Notes: generated by a model from the letters alone, not told the origin. DNA of 64,000 bases from Microtetraspora sp. NBRC 16547 (GCF_030268965.1 NZ_BSSE01000016.1:62001-126000), one strand, 5' to 3'. Positions 40,448 through 49,488 are shown, numbered from the stretch's first letter. A program made the numbers and translations.

Positions 40448-41734
40448 TCAGCGGTTGAGTTTCTCCACGATGAGCCGGTAGAGCTGGCGCGGCCGGCCAG
40501 GGGCGGGCGTACGGTTCGGCGGAAGCGGCCACGCGAGTCCCTCGTCCACCAGCGTGCGCAGCAACCGCCGGGCCGTGCGCGGCGTGACGCCGAGCATCTT
40601 GCCCGCGCTCTCGGCGTCCACGACCGTGTCGCCGCCCTCCAGCTTGGCCGCCAGCCGGGCGAGCACCTCGACGCCCTTCGGCTTGGCCGTCCCGACCGCG
40701 TGCGGGGGCATCCGGGGCGCGGGGACCAGTGCGCGGCCCTCCCTGTCCACCGCGAAGCCCTGGGAGTTCTTGGCCCCCTGGCTGCGTCCGAGCGCGCCGC
40801 GCGCGTGGGTCTCGGCGTCGTGAGTGGTCCGGCCCATGCCCACCCCCACCTCGACGGCCAGGCCGAGCTCATCCCTGATCTTTGCCGCGAACGGCAGGAC
40901 CCGGAAGCCGTCCGTCGCGGCCGCGATCGAGCCCCGCGAGGACACCACCAGGTAGCTGTGGTCGTCGATCGGCCACACGCTCGAGTTGATCCGGTTGGCC
41001 TCCTGGACGAGCAGCCGGTGCAGCGACAGCCGCAGCTCGTCCCGCCAGTAGCGGGGCGCGGCCCGCCGTACCGGCTCGCGCAGCGTGGGGACCTCCACCA
41101 GCACCACCGTGAGCTGGGACTCCTCCAGCCGGTGGTGCGCCCCGAGCAGCGCGGCCGTGTGCAGTGCCGTACGGACCGCGGCCGAGGTGGGGCGGACCCG
41201 CACGACGGGCAGGCCCGCGGCGGCCAGCCGGTCGGCGACCCCGGGAAGGCAGGTCAGCGCTCCCGTGGTGGCCCCCTGCCGGATGAGGCGCTCGTGGAAC
41301 GCTGCAATGGTGCCGGCGGCTCCAGGCTCGTCGCGGCTCTGTACCTCGCCCGAAGGCAGGCCTAAATCGGAGTACGCCTCGTCGATCTCCGCCCGGCTGA
41401 GCACGTCCACGCTCACCCGCAGGGGGTCGATCCGCTCGTCCATGGCCGCCTGGGCGATGGCGGCGGCCAGGGCGGCGCCGCCCAGCTGCACATGCGTGGC
41501 CGGCATGGTGAGCACCCCGGCACGACGGGCGATCTCGTAGGGTGCGGGGCTGGAGAACAGGCAGGCGTCCACGTTCGGGCCGAGCCTGGTCACCTTGTCG
41601 GCCGCCTCCTGCTCGTCCCGGTAGGCGGCCGCCACCAGGCGGCACGGCACGGGTGCGGCCGCATGACCCATGAGCATCACTCGCTCGACCAGATCATGCG
41701 GCCCCACCACACCGATAGTGAGATCCGGAGTCAT
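40448..41734 (-). CDS. Unfamiliar transcriptional regulator with C-terminal winged helix
   Basis: 428 residues from ATG 41734 (ATG 41794 is also open). Three regions: an N-terminal alpha/beta domain (TIGVVGPHDLVERVMLMGHA, DACLFSSPAPYEIARRAGVL); a middle domain whose strand/helix order (LTVVLVEVPTLREPVRRAAP; DDHSYLVVSSRGSIAAATDG; LAVEVGVGMGRTTHDAETHA) resembles a nucleotide-cyclase/GGDEF-like fold without catalytic residues; and a winged helix (AESAGKMLGVTPRTARRLLR, LYRLIVEKL). I do not recognise a named family. It sits between the MurA-like gene and EamA on one strand. The pattern suggests a sensor that binds a nucleotide-like ligand and controls neighbouring genes. Confidence 0.7.
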   Translation of the reverse strand: MTPDLTIGVVGPHDLVERVMLMGHAAAPVPCRLVAAAYRDEQEAADKVTRLGPNVDACLFSSPAPYEIARRAGVLTMPATHVQLGGAALAAAIAQAAMDERIDPLRVSVDVLSRAEIDEAYSDLGLPSGEVQSRDEPGAAGTIAAFHERLIRQGATTGALTCLPGVADRLAAAGLPVVRVRPTSAAVRTALHTAALLGAHHRLEESQLTVVLVEVPTLREPVRRAAPRYWRDELRLSLHRLLVQEANRINSSVWPIDDHSYLVVSSRGSIAAATDGFRVLPFAAKIRDELGLAVEVGVGMGRTTHDAETHARGALGRSQGAKNSQGFAVDREGRALVPAPRMPPHAVGTAKPKGVEVLARLAAKLEGGDTVVDAESAGKMLGVTPRTARRLLRTLVDEGLAWPLPPNRTPAPGRPRQLYRLIVEKLNR

Positions 41735-41957
41735 CGTGCCCAGGCGTGACCCGCGCGGATTCTCTTCCGTGCGCTCGACCAATGTCTGTCCCATCCGCGT
41801 AACCGATTCCAAATTCGTTGAAGCTCTCTTTGGAACGATCGCGTGTGGCGGCCGTAATGTCACGCCCAAATTTGCCGGAAATCCGTTCTGCATACGGCCT
41901 GCGGATGGCCAATCAGAACGTTTCACCAGCTCAGGAGTGCAAAATTGGCCTCTGGGA

Positions 41958-43235
41958 TCAGCCTGCGGCCAAAGGGGAAATCTGGCGTTCCACATCTGCG
42001 CCGAGCGCCTGCATACGCTGCGCGAGATGAGCGTGACCGCGATCGATGAGATAACCCGAGTCGATTGTCGTCTCGCCTTCGGCGCAGAGCCCGGCCAGCA
42101 CGAGCGCGATGCCCGAGCGGAGATCGTGCGCGGTGACCTCGGTGCCGTGCAGCGGCGTCGGGCCGTGCACGACCGCGCGGTTCTCGTCGACCTCGATCCT
42201 GGCGCCCATCTTGTTCAGCTCGCCGGCGAGCGCGAAGCGCCCGTCGAAGATCCGCTCATGGATGTAGCTGGAGCCGTCGGCCAGGCACGCCACCGTCATC
42301 AGCGGCGACTGCAGGTCGGTGGCGAAGCCCGGGTAGGTGTCGGTGATGACGTTGATCGGCCGGAGCGTGCGGTCCCTGCGGACGTTCAGCACGGCGCCGT
42401 CGGTCGCGAACTTCACGCCCATCTGCTCCAGCTTCCAGCGGACCACGCCGAGGTGCTCCAGGGAGGCGCCGACCAGGTTGACCTCGCCGCCGGTGATCGC
42501 GGCGGCCATCGCGAAGACGCCGGCGTCCAGCCGGTCCGGCATCACGGTGTGCTCGACCGCGGTCAGTTCGGTGACGCCCTCGACGGTGATGAAGCCGGTG
42601 CCGCCGCCGCGGATCCTGGCGCCCATCCGGGAGAGCATGCTGATGACGTCGAGCACCTCGGGTTCGAGCGCCGCGTTCTCGATCACGGTGGTGCCGCCCG
42701 CCAGGGTGGCGGCCATGATGAGGTTCTCGGTGCCGGTGTGCGAGGGCGTGTCGAGGTACAGCGGGGCGCCGGTCAGCCCGGCCGCCTTGATGTGGATGAC
42801 GGCCTCGCCCTCGTCCACGACCGCGCCGAGCCGCTTGTAGCCGAGATAGTGGAAGTCCAGGTTGCGGCTGCCGAGGTTGCAGCCACCCACACCCTCGATG
42901 ATCGCCTCGCCCAGGCGGTGCAGCAGGGCCGGGACGAACAGCACCGAGCCGCGGAAGCGGCGCGCGATCTCCGCCGGCAGCACCGGGCTGGTGAGCTGGG
43001 ACGCGTCGATCACCAGCGTCCGCTCGTTCTCGTGGAACTGCACCTTGGCGCCGATCGCCTGGGCCAGCTCGACGGCGCGGCGCACATCCTCGATCACGGG
43101 CACGTTGCGCAGCACCGTTTGGCCCTCCGACGCGAGCAGCGCCGCGCCGATCATCGGGAGGACGGCGTTCTTCGCGCCCTGGATGAAGGCGGTTCCGCGC
43201 AGTACGTTGCCTCCGCGCACGCGGTAACGGACCAT
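41958..43235 (-). CDS. MurA-family enolpyruvyl transferase (divergent paralogue)
   Basis: 425 residues with the EPSP-synthase/MurA fold. ATG at 43235 follows AGGAG. MurA landmarks are kept: GNVLRGTAFIQGAKNAVLPM with Lys22/Asn23, and the loop GVGGCNLGSRNLDFH with the fosfomycin-target Cys118 and Arg123, then DTPSHTGTENLIMAATLAGG and NVITDTYPGFATDLQSPLMT with the catalytic-base Asp region. The active loop reads Asn-Leu-Asp-Phe-His where orthodox enzymes have Pro-(Ile/Val)-Asp-x-His, so it looks like a second MurA-type enzyme, perhaps for a modified UDP-sugar. It makes UDP-GlcNAc-enolpyruvate if orthodox. The 223-bp gap to the regulator shows no other gene. Confidence 0.82.
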   Translation of the reverse strand: MVRYRVRGGNVLRGTAFIQGAKNAVLPMIGAALLASEGQTVLRNVPVIEDVRRAVELAQAIGAKVQFHENERTLVIDASQLTSPVLPAEIARRFRGSVLFVPALLHRLGEAIIEGVGGCNLGSRNLDFHYLGYKRLGAVVDEGEAVIHIKAAGLTGAPLYLDTPSHTGTENLIMAATLAGGTTVIENAALEPEVLDVISMLSRMGARIRGGGTGFITVEGVTELTAVEHTVMPDRLDAGVFAMAAAITGGEVNLVGASLEHLGVVRWKLEQMGVKFATDGAVLNVRRDRTLRPINVITDTYPGFATDLQSPLMTVACLADGSSYIHERIFDGRFALAGELNKMGARIEVDENRAVVHGPTPLHGTEVTAHDLRSGIALVLAGLCAEGETTIDSGYLIDRGHAHLAQRMQALGADVERQISPLAAG

Positions 43236-43329
43236 CGATGAGACTCCTAAGTCAAAGGTGGGGACTCGCACGACGCGGCGGCCAAGGCTGGACCAGAGTA
43301 GCCGCTGAGACGGGCGTTATGAGGGGGAA

Positions 43330-44178
43330 CTACCCGCGGAAGACGCGCCCAGTCAGCCGCTCGTACGCCTCGACGTACCGCTGCCGGGTGCGCTCGACGA
43401 TCTCGTCGGGAAGGGGCGGTGGCGGCTCGTCCGACGACCTGTCCCAGCCGGACTCCGGCGAGGTCAGCCAGTCGCGGACGAACTGCTTGTCGAACGACGG
43501 CTGGGACCGGCCCGGCCGCCACTCCTCCAGCGGCCAGAAGCGGGAGGAGTCGGGGGTGAGCACCTCGTCGCCCAGGACCAGCTCGCCTTCGGCGTCCCAG
43601 CCCAGCTCGATCTTGGTGTCGGCCAGGATGATGCCGCGTTCCCGGGCGATCTCGGCGCCGCGGACGTAGACGTCGAGCGTGATCCGTCTGAGGCGCTCCG
43701 CGACGTCCGCCCCGACCTCCTCGACGACCTGCGCGTACGTCATCGGCTCGTCGTGCTGCCCGATCGGGGCCTTCGTCGACGGCGTGAAGATCGCTTCGGG
43801 CAGCCGCGAGCCGTCGGTCAGCCCGGTGGGGAGGGAAACGCCGGAGACGACGCCCTCACGGCGGTAGTCGGCCAGCCCGGAACCCGTCAGATAGCCGCGC
43901 GCGACGCACTCCACCGGGACCATCCGCAGTCTGCGGCACAGCACCGCCCGGCCCGCGAACTCGGCGGGCACGTCGGTAGAGACCACATGGTTGGGAACCA
44001 CGTCCGCGAGCTGTTCGAACCACCACAGCGAGAGCTGGGTGAGGATCTTGCCCTTGTCGGGGATGCCGGGCGTGAGGACGTGGTCGAACGCGGAGATCCG
44101 GTCCGAGGCCACCATCAGCAGCAGCCCGTCCTCGGTCTCGTACAGATCGCGGACCTTGCCGGAGTGGAGGTGCTTCAC
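43330..44178 (-). CDS. purC: SAICAR synthetase
   Basis: 282 residues; phosphoribosylaminoimidazole-succinocarboxamide synthase, step 8 of de novo purine synthesis. GKVRDLYETEDGLLLMVASD, RISAFDHVLTPGIPDKGKIL, RLRMVPVECVARGYLTGSGL, FTPSTKAPIGQHDEPMTYAQ and LADTKIELGWDAEGELVLGD are all family signatures. The C-terminus (SFDKQFVRDWLTSPESGWDR) is complete. Downstream of purD on the same strand, with a strong hairpin between. Confidence 0.97.
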   Translation of the reverse strand: MKHLHSGKVRDLYETEDGLLLMVASDRISAFDHVLTPGIPDKGKILTQLSLWWFEQLADVVPNHVVSTDVPAEFAGRAVLCRRLRMVPVECVARGYLTGSGLADYRREGVVSGVSLPTGLTDGSRLPEAIFTPSTKAPIGQHDEPMTYAQVVEEVGADVAERLRRITLDVYVRGAEIARERGIILADTKIELGWDAEGELVLGDEVLTPDSSRFWPLEEWRPGRSQPSFDKQFVRDWLTSPESGWDRSSDEPPPPLPDEIVERTRQRYVEAYERLTGRVFRG

Positions 44179-44243
44179 TATGCCATTTTGCCAGTGGTTC
44201 AGACCTCTTTGCCGACCGGCCCAAACCCGGCCCCGGCAACCGG

Positions 44244-44271
44244 CCGGACGACCGGCCGCGCGGCCGTCCGG
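44244..44271 (-). terminator. GC-rich hairpin between purD and purC
   Basis: CCGGACG (44244-44250) and CGTCCGG (44265-44271) enclose the perfect palindrome CGGCCGCGCGGCCG (44253-44266). It begins about 10 nt after the purD stop on the minus strand. It can attenuate or end purD transcription, or protect the message. Confidence 0.5.
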
Positions 44272-44281
44272 GATGACCGGC

Positions 44282-45535
44282 CTACGACTCGACGGCGCGA
44301 AGCGCGATGTCGGAGCGGTGGTGGGAGCCGCGCAGCCGGATGTGACCGACCGCCTCGTACGCGCGCGTGCGGGCCTCGGCGAGATCGCGTCCGGTGCCGA
44401 TCACACTCAGCACCCGGCCCCCGTTGGAGACGATCCGGCCCCCGGCGTCGGGCGCGGGGTCGAACGCCGTGCCCGCGTGCAGCACGTACGCCCCCGGAAC
44501 CTCGGCGTCCAGCCCCTCGATGACGTCGCCCTTGACCGGCTCGCCGGGGTAGTTCTCCGCCGCGACCACCACGGTCACCGCCGCGCCGTCCCGCCAGCGG
44601 AGCGGCTCGTGCGCGGCCAGCGTGCCGGTGGCGCACGCCAGCAGCAGCCCGGCGAGCGGCGTCTCCAACCGGTCGAGCACGACCTGGGTCTCCGGGTCGC
44701 CGAACCGCGCGTTGAACTCGATCACACGCGGCCCCTTCGCCGTGAGGGCCAGGCCCGCGTAGAGCACGCCCGTGTACGGCATGCCGCGCGCCGCCAGCTC
44801 CGCCACGGTTGGCAGGACGATCTCGGTCATGACCTGCTCGGTCAGGCCCTCAGGCGCCCACGGCAGCGGCGTGTACGCGCCCATGCCGCCCGTGTTGGGG
44901 CCCGCGTCGCCGTCCCAGGCGCGCTTGAAGTCCTGTGCGGGCTGGAGCGGCACCGCCGTCTCCCCGTCGCACAGGGCGAACAGCGACACCTCGGGACCGT
45001 CGAGGTACTCCTCGATGACGACGCGCTCGCACGCCTCTGCGTGCGCGAGGGCCTCGTCCCTGTCCCCGGTCACCACGACGCCCTTGCCCGCGGCCAGGCC
45101 GTCGTCCTTCACGACGTACGGCGGGCCGAACTCGTCCAGCGCGGCCGCCGCCTCCTCCGCCGTGGTGCACGTGAACGCGCGGGCGGTGGGCACACCCGCC
45201 GCGGTCATCACGTCCTTGGCGAAGGACTTGGACCCCTCGATCCCAGCCGGCTCACGCGACGGGCCGAAGCACGGGATCCCCGCGGCCCGTACGGCGTCGG
45301 CCACGCCCGCGACCAGCGGCGCCTCCGGGCCGATCACGACGAGATCGGCACCCAGCGTGACCGCCAGCTCCGACACCGCCGCGCCGTCGGTCGGCGTCAC
45401 CTGGTGCAGGGTCGCCACCCGCGCGATGCCGGCGTTGCCGGGAGCGCAGTGGACTTCCGAGACGGACGGGTCGAGCCGCAGCCCACGACACAGGGCGTGT
45501 TCGCGACCACCGGATCCAATAACTAGAACGCGCAC
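44282..45535 (-). CDS. purD: Phosphoribosylamine-glycine ligase (GARS)
   Basis: 417 residues, GTG at 45535. ATP-grasp ligase, step 2 of purine synthesis: [100 protein letters not shown] and [20 protein letters not shown] are intact. The start lies at the edge of the 590-bp repeat-containing spacer 45536-46125, which must hold its promoter. Confidence 0.97.
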   Translation of the reverse strand: MRVLVIGSGGREHALCRGLRLDPSVSEVHCAPGNAGIARVATLHQVTPTDGAAVSELAVTLGADLVVIGPEAPLVAGVADAVRAAGIPCFGPSREPAGIEGSKSFAKDVMTAAGVPTARAFTCTTAEEAAAALDEFGPPYVVKDDGLAAGKGVVVTGDRDEALAHAEACERVVIEEYLDGPEVSLFALCDGETAVPLQPAQDFKRAWDGDAGPNTGGMGAYTPLPWAPEGLTEQVMTEIVLPTVAELAARGMPYTGVLYAGLALTAKGPRVIEFNARFGDPETQVVLDRLETPLAGLLLACATGTLAAHEPLRWRDGAAVTVVVAAENYPGEPVKGDVIEGLDAEVPGAYVLHAGTAFDPAPDAGGRIVSNGGRVLSVIGTGRDLAEARTRAYEAVGHIRLRGSHHRSDIALRAVES

Positions 45536-45542
45536 CCGCTGA

Positions 45543-45766
45543 GTTTATTGGCGCTCGCTGCGCTCGCGCGGGCTCGGGGCGCCCTAGAGGCGACTCGTGC
45601 CCTCGTCACGTCCTCGCTCCTCCGTCGCTCCGGGCGTTCCTCGGTTACTTCCCCGCCGCGCCCCTTGCGGTTTATTGGCGCTCGCTGCGCTCGCGCGGGC
45701 TCGGGGCGCCCTAGAGGCGACTCGTGCCCTCGTCACGTCCTCGCTCCTCCGTCGCTCCGGGCGTTC
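45543..45766. repeat. Two copies of a 97-bp intergenic direct repeat
   Basis: The segment from GTTTATTGGCGCTCGCTGCG to GCTCCGGGCGTTC is identical at 45543-45639 and 45670-45766. After each copy the homology resumes (CTCGGTTACTTCCCCGCCGCGC versus CTCGGTTGGTTCCCCGCCGCGC style), the second copy having an extra GCGCTCGCCCGCTCGCTG. The period is 127 bp. No reading frame across it has a ribosome site. Confidence 0.95.
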
Positions 45767-45991
45767 GCGCTCGCCCGCTCGCTGCTCGGTTGGTTCCCCG
45801 CCGCGCTACCGGGGGACGTTACTGGTGAAGTTCCGGGGGCTTGGAGGCTTTTGAGGAGAACCACCTGATCATCGAGGGGACGGGTGGTTACCCTAGAGAC
45901 AGCCCAGCCTGATGTGATAAGTTAGCTCAGCTTTACCATGCCTCGTGGCGATTGGAGGTGGTTTGGGGTGTCTTCTGATGATCCCGTCAGT

Positions 45992-46018
45992 ACGTGCCCG
46001 CGCACGTGCGACGTGCGC
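45992..46018 (+). promoter_or_regulatory. Mutually exclusive hairpins in the corA leader
   Basis: ACGTGC (45992-45997) can pair with GCACGT (46002-46007), or GCGCACGT (46000-46007) can pair with ACGTGCGC (46011-46018) around a GCG loop. Both use the same central strand. The element lies 108 bp before the CorA start. Another dyad (AACCACC 45859-45865, GGTGGTT 45883-45889) lies further upstream. The remaining 45767-46125 has no gene. Confidence 0.35.
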
Positions 46019-46125
46019 ATTCCCGACCACCTGATCTCTGAGCCCGAGGGGCAAGCTCACGCCTGAAAAAGGGGTGACGTCGCGTCGCGCGTGGAGCGTG
46101 CCGGCTCGGGCGGGAAGGGTCCGCC

Positions 46126-47244
46126 ATGCGCTCCTCAACGCTTTTTCCACTCATTTCCCGCCACGCCCGGGTTGTTCCGCCACGTCTGGCGAAGCCCGTG
46201 CCTGAGCAGCCCGTCACCGACCGCTGCGTGCCGCCGAGCAATTCTCTGCTGGAGTTCGGCGCGTACGTCGCCGGCAAGAAGGTTGACGTCGACGGCATCG
46301 CCGAGGCGGTCCGCCTGGTCCGCGCGCACAACGAAAGCAGTGCCGCCTCCGACGCCTACGTCTGGGTCGGTCTCTACGAGCCCGCCGCCCCCGAGGTCGA
46401 GTGGCTCGCGGAGGTCTTCGGCCTGCACCCGCTCGCCGTCGAAGACGCGATCAAGGCGCATCAGCGCCCCAAGGTCGAGCGGTATGGCGACTCGCTGTTC
46501 GTCGTGCTCAAGACCGTGGCGTTCCTCGACCACCAGGCGCCCACCGCCACGAGCGAGATCATCGCCGTAGGCGAGATCATGGTGTTCGTCGGCCCCGACT
46601 TCGTCGTCACCGTACGGCACGGCAAGCAGTGCCCACTGGCGGACGTCCGCGAGAAGCTGGAGGACGACGCCAAGCTGCTCGGACGCGGACCGACCGGCGT
46701 GCTCCACGCCATCGCCGACTACGTCGTGGACAAGTACCTCTATGTCGCCGATCTGATGCAGGACGAGTTGGAGCACGTCGAGGCGACCGTCTTCGCCGAG
46801 GTCAGCTCCCGGGACATTAACCGGATCTATCAGCTCAAGCGCGAGATGCTGGAGCTCAAGAGGGCGGTCGGGCCGCTCCAGACGCCGTTCAACTCGCTTC
46901 CTCAGCGGCGGATAATCCCCTCGGAGATGCGCGAGTACTTCCGCGATGTGGGCGACCACCTGTCCCGGGTGTGCGAGCAGGTCCAGTCATCTAACGAGCT
47001 GTCCGACTCGATCCTGCAGGCCGCGCTCGCTCGCTCCAACGCGCTGGCGAACGAGGACATGCGGAAGATCTCCGCCTGGGTGGCCATCATCTCCGTGCCC
47101 ACGATGATCGCCGGTTTGTACGGCATGAACTTCACCCATATGCCGGAGATCGACACGTACTGGGGATATCCGGCGGCGCTCGGTCTGATGGCGGTCGTCT
47201 GCACACTGCTCCACCGCGCGTTCCGCCGCAACGGCTGGCTCTGA
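46126..47244 (+). CDS. corA: CorA-family magnesium/cobalt transporter
   Basis: 372 residues; ATG at 46126 follows GGAAGGG. A large cytoplasmic domain (EWLAEVFGLHPLAVEDAIKA, HQRPKVERYGDSLFVVLKTV, RIYQLKREMLELKRAVGPLQ) precedes two C-terminal helices; the first ends in the signature YGMNF and the loop carries MPE (FTHMPEIDTYWGY). Pentameric channel for Mg2+ entry. The N-terminus of about 45 residues is extended relative to short members. Single gene, with structured leader DNA upstream. Confidence 0.95.
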   Translation: MRSSTLFPLISRHARVVPPRLAKPVPEQPVTDRCVPPSNSLLEFGAYVAGKKVDVDGIAEAVRLVRAHNESSAASDAYVWVGLYEPAAPEVEWLAEVFGLHPLAVEDAIKAHQRPKVERYGDSLFVVLKTVAFLDHQAPTATSEIIAVGEIMVFVGPDFVVTVRHGKQCPLADVREKLEDDAKLLGRGPTGVLHAIADYVVDKYLYVADLMQDELEHVEATVFAEVSSRDINRIYQLKREMLELKRAVGPLQTPFNSLPQRRIIPSEMREYFRDVGDHLSRVCEQVQSSNELSDSILQAALARSNALANEDMRKISAWVAIISVPTMIAGLYGMNFTHMPEIDTYWGYPAALGLMAVVCTLLHRAFRRNGWL

Positions 47245-47253
47245 CGGCGGAGC

Positions 47254-47311
47254 TAATGATAGCTGAAACTATAATAGCTTCAGCTATCATTATCGCAGCT
47301 TCCTCTATCAT
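47254..47311. promoter_or_regulatory. 39-bp AT-rich palindrome plus extra half-site before ATPase gene
   Basis: TAATGATAGCTGAA (47254-47267) is a perfect inverted copy of TTCAGCTATCATTA (47279-47292), and the centre CTATAATAG (47269-47277) is itself palindromic; only one base pair of the 39 is mismatched. A further CTATCAT half-site follows at 47305-47311, 7 bp before the GTG start. AT content is extreme for this genome. Best read as an operator/promoter, possibly autoregulatory. Confidence 0.7.
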
Positions 47312-47317
47312 CGATAT

Positions 47318-48793
47318 GTGCAGACCACGGGGAAGCCTGAGCGGCTGTTCGGGCGGGACGCGGAGTGGCGGGAGCTGACCGAGTTCGCCGCCTCGCCCAC
47401 CATCGGCGCGACGCTCGGCCTCGTCTACGGCAGGCGACGCCAGGGCAAGACGTTGATGCTCGAACTTCTCACACGGCAGACGTCGGGCTTCCTCTTCGCG
47501 GCCACCCAGCAGAGCGAGACGCAGAACCTCGCCGATCTCGGTGCCGCGTACGGCGCTTTCCTCGGCCTCCGGCAGCCTGTCAGCTTCCCGTCGTGGCGGG
47601 AGGCACTGGAGGAGCTGTTCCGGCTGGGTGAGAACCGCGCGGTGCCAGTGATCATCGATGAGTTTCCGTACCTGGTGAACGCCAGTCCTGGGCTCCCGTC
47701 CTACCTCCAGCAGGCGCTGAGCCCTCTGGGGTTCGCCAAGGAGCACACCCGCACCAGGATGATCCTCTGCGGCAGCGCGCTGACCACCATGGCTCAACTG
47801 CTCGGGGGCGGGGCTCCGCTTCGTGGGCGAGCGAGCATGGAACTGGTCGTCCGCCCGTTCCGATACCGGGAGGCGGCGGCTTTCTGGCAGGTGTCGCACG
47901 ATCCCGAACTGGCGTTCCGGCTGCACGCACTGGTCGGTGGAACTCCCGCGTACCTCGAAATGAGCGGAGGATCCGCCCCTTCCTCGGCGGCCGAGTTCGA
48001 CGAGTGGGTGGCGCGCCGGCTGTTGAATCCCGCCTCGGCCATGTTCCGGGAGGGCGGACTGCTTCTCCGGGAGGAATCGTCCATCGCCGATCCCACCTCG
48101 TACGCGGCGACGCTGGCGGCTCTGTGCGCGGGAAACCATCGCCGCTCCGAGATCGCGTCCGCGCTCGGCCGCCCGAGCAGCGCGCTCGGCCACCTGCTGT
48201 CCGGCCTGCGGGACATCGGCCTGATCGACCAGATCGACGACGCGCTCAGGGAGAAGCGCAGCGTGTACCGGATCGCGGAACCGGTCGTCCGCTTCCACCA
48301 GCTTCTGATCCAACGCCACGAGCCCGCGCTGGTGATCGGCCGGGCGAGCCAGGTGTGGGCCGGCAACGCCGATACCGTGGCAGGAAAGATCTACGGGCCG
48401 CACTTCGAGGATCTGGCACGGGAATGGTGCTTCGAACACGCCGATCCGGGGACGCTGGGAGGAATGGCGGCCCGCGTCCGCCCCACCGAGATCGCCTGCC
48501 GCGAGCACCGGCAGGGGCATGAGATCGACATCGTCGTCACGGAATCCCCCTCCTTCGCCGCGGAGCGGATAACCGCGATAGGCGAGGCGAAGGGGACCAG
48601 CACGGCGATGGACGTCCCGCACCTGGAGCGCCTCGAACACCTTCGCGGTCTCCTGCCCGCCGCCAAGGTCGGGCCGCTTCCCAAACTGCTGCTTTTCAGC
48701 CGATCGGGGTTCACCGACGCCCTTCGCCGGGTCGCGGACGCGCGGGCGGACATCGAACTCGTGGATCTCGCCCGCATGTACGGCGGTTCGTAG
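47318..48793 (+). CDS. AAA+ ATPase of the archaeal-ATPase/DUF234 type
   Basis: 491 residues, GTG at 47318. Walker A in VYGRRRQGKTLMLELL (about 37-52), Walker B in VPVIIDEFPYLV (about 108-119), sensor-like MILCGSALTTMAQL, then helical winged-helix segments (SEIASALGRPSSALGHLLSG, LREKRSVYRIAEPVVRFHQL) and a C-terminal PD-(D/E)XK-like DUF234 region (GHEIDIVVTES, AIGEAKGT, VGPLPKLLLFSRSGF). Proteins of this class are widespread in archaea and bacteria, with unclear, perhaps mobile or defence-linked, roles. The E-I-D-I-V and G-E-A-K elements fit a nuclease core. A truncated paralogue lies at 19668-19946. Convergent with the TetR gene. Confidence 0.85.
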   Translation: MQTTGKPERLFGRDAEWRELTEFAASPTIGATLGLVYGRRRQGKTLMLELLTRQTSGFLFAATQQSETQNLADLGAAYGAFLGLRQPVSFPSWREALEELFRLGENRAVPVIIDEFPYLVNASPGLPSYLQQALSPLGFAKEHTRTRMILCGSALTTMAQLLGGGAPLRGRASMELVVRPFRYREAAAFWQVSHDPELAFRLHALVGGTPAYLEMSGGSAPSSAAEFDEWVARRLLNPASAMFREGGLLLREESSIADPTSYAATLAALCAGNHRRSEIASALGRPSSALGHLLSGLRDIGLIDQIDDALREKRSVYRIAEPVVRFHQLLIQRHEPALVIGRASQVWAGNADTVAGKIYGPHFEDLAREWCFEHADPGTLGGMAARVRPTEIACREHRQGHEIDIVVTESPSFAAERITAIGEAKGTSTAMDVPHLERLEHLRGLLPAAKVGPLPKLLLFSRSGFTDALRRVADARADIELVDLARMYGGS

Positions 48794-48798
48794 TCGCG

Positions 48799-49434
48799 CT
48801 AACGAGGGCGGTCGTCGGGGGAACCGAGGGAGCCGAGGCCGCTGATCGTGATGTCGATCGCCTTACGGGCGGCGGCCCGTACCTCCGGGGGAGAGGCGCC
48901 GAGGCCGCGGCTCGTCAGGGCGGCGAGCCTGGCCGCGCCGACGATCGCGCCGACCGCCGTGGCCGCCTCGACCGGGTCGAGCTCGTCGGGGCAGGCGTCG
49001 TGCAGGGCCCGGGCCAGGCGTCGCTGCGTGTCGAAGAGCAGGTGCAGCGCCCGCGCCTGGAGCGAGGGCACCGACTCGATCAGATGCGTGCGCCGCTCGG
49101 CCGACTCCGCGGAGCGGTCCGGGTCCGCGAAGTCGCGGTCCAGGCTCTGCCGCACCGCCCGGACGAGGAGGTCCATGGCCGACTCGCCGGGCCGGCGGTC
49201 GGCGATTACGTGGAGCGCCTCCTCGGCCCGCATCTCGTGGTCGAAGAAGACGACGTCTTCCTTGCTGGTGAAGTAACTGAAGAAGGTCCGCGGCGAAACG
49301 TCCACGGCGGCGGCGATCTCCGCGATGGTCGTCTCGTCGTAGCCCTTTTCCTCGAACAGCCGTAGAGACGCCTCGATCAGCGCGTTCCGCGTGCGGATCT
49401 TCTTGCGTTCCCGCAGGCCAGGAGCGTCCGACAT
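48799..49434 (-). CDS. TetR-family regulator
   Basis: 211 residues. N-terminal helix-turn-helix with [51 protein letters not shown], then a variable ligand-binding helical domain. ATG at 49434. Divergent from the P450-ferredoxin pair and therefore probably its repressor; the shared spacer is AT-rich with a palindrome. Confidence 0.94.
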   Translation of the reverse strand: MSDAPGLRERKKIRTRNALIEASLRLFEEKGYDETTIAEIAAAVDVSPRTFFSYFTSKEDVVFFDHEMRAEEALHVIADRRPGESAMDLLVRAVRQSLDRDFADPDRSAESAERRTHLIESVPSLQARALHLLFDTQRRLARALHDACPDELDPVEAATAVGAIVGAARLAALTSRGLGASPPEVRAAARKAIDITISGLGSLGSPDDRPR

Positions 49435-49477
49435 AGTTTGATTTTACTACATATATATCTTCACTCATTGCAACTTT

Positions 49478-49488
49478 ACATTAAATGT
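49478..49488. promoter_or_regulatory. Candidate TetR operator
   Basis: ACATTAAATGT is a perfect 11-bp palindrome in the divergent TetR/P450 spacer. The surrounding 49435-49500 is strongly AT-rich (TTTTACTACATATATATC), unlike the rest of the window, and includes the promoters of both genes. Confidence 0.5.

Noticed and set aside
45548-45868. Open frame of 106 codons over the duplicated 97-bp element
   Set aside because: No ribosome site; its protein only reflects the direct repeat read twice, and composition is unlike neighbouring genes.
45900-45940. Iron-box-like sequence (GTTAGCTCAGCTTTACC)
   Set aside because: Only a partial match to DtxR/IdeR boxes that I remember, and no iron gene is adjacent.
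45860-46125. M-box magnesium riboswitch before corA
   Set aside because: I could not match the conserved M-box segments; only competing hairpins without a known consensus are seen.
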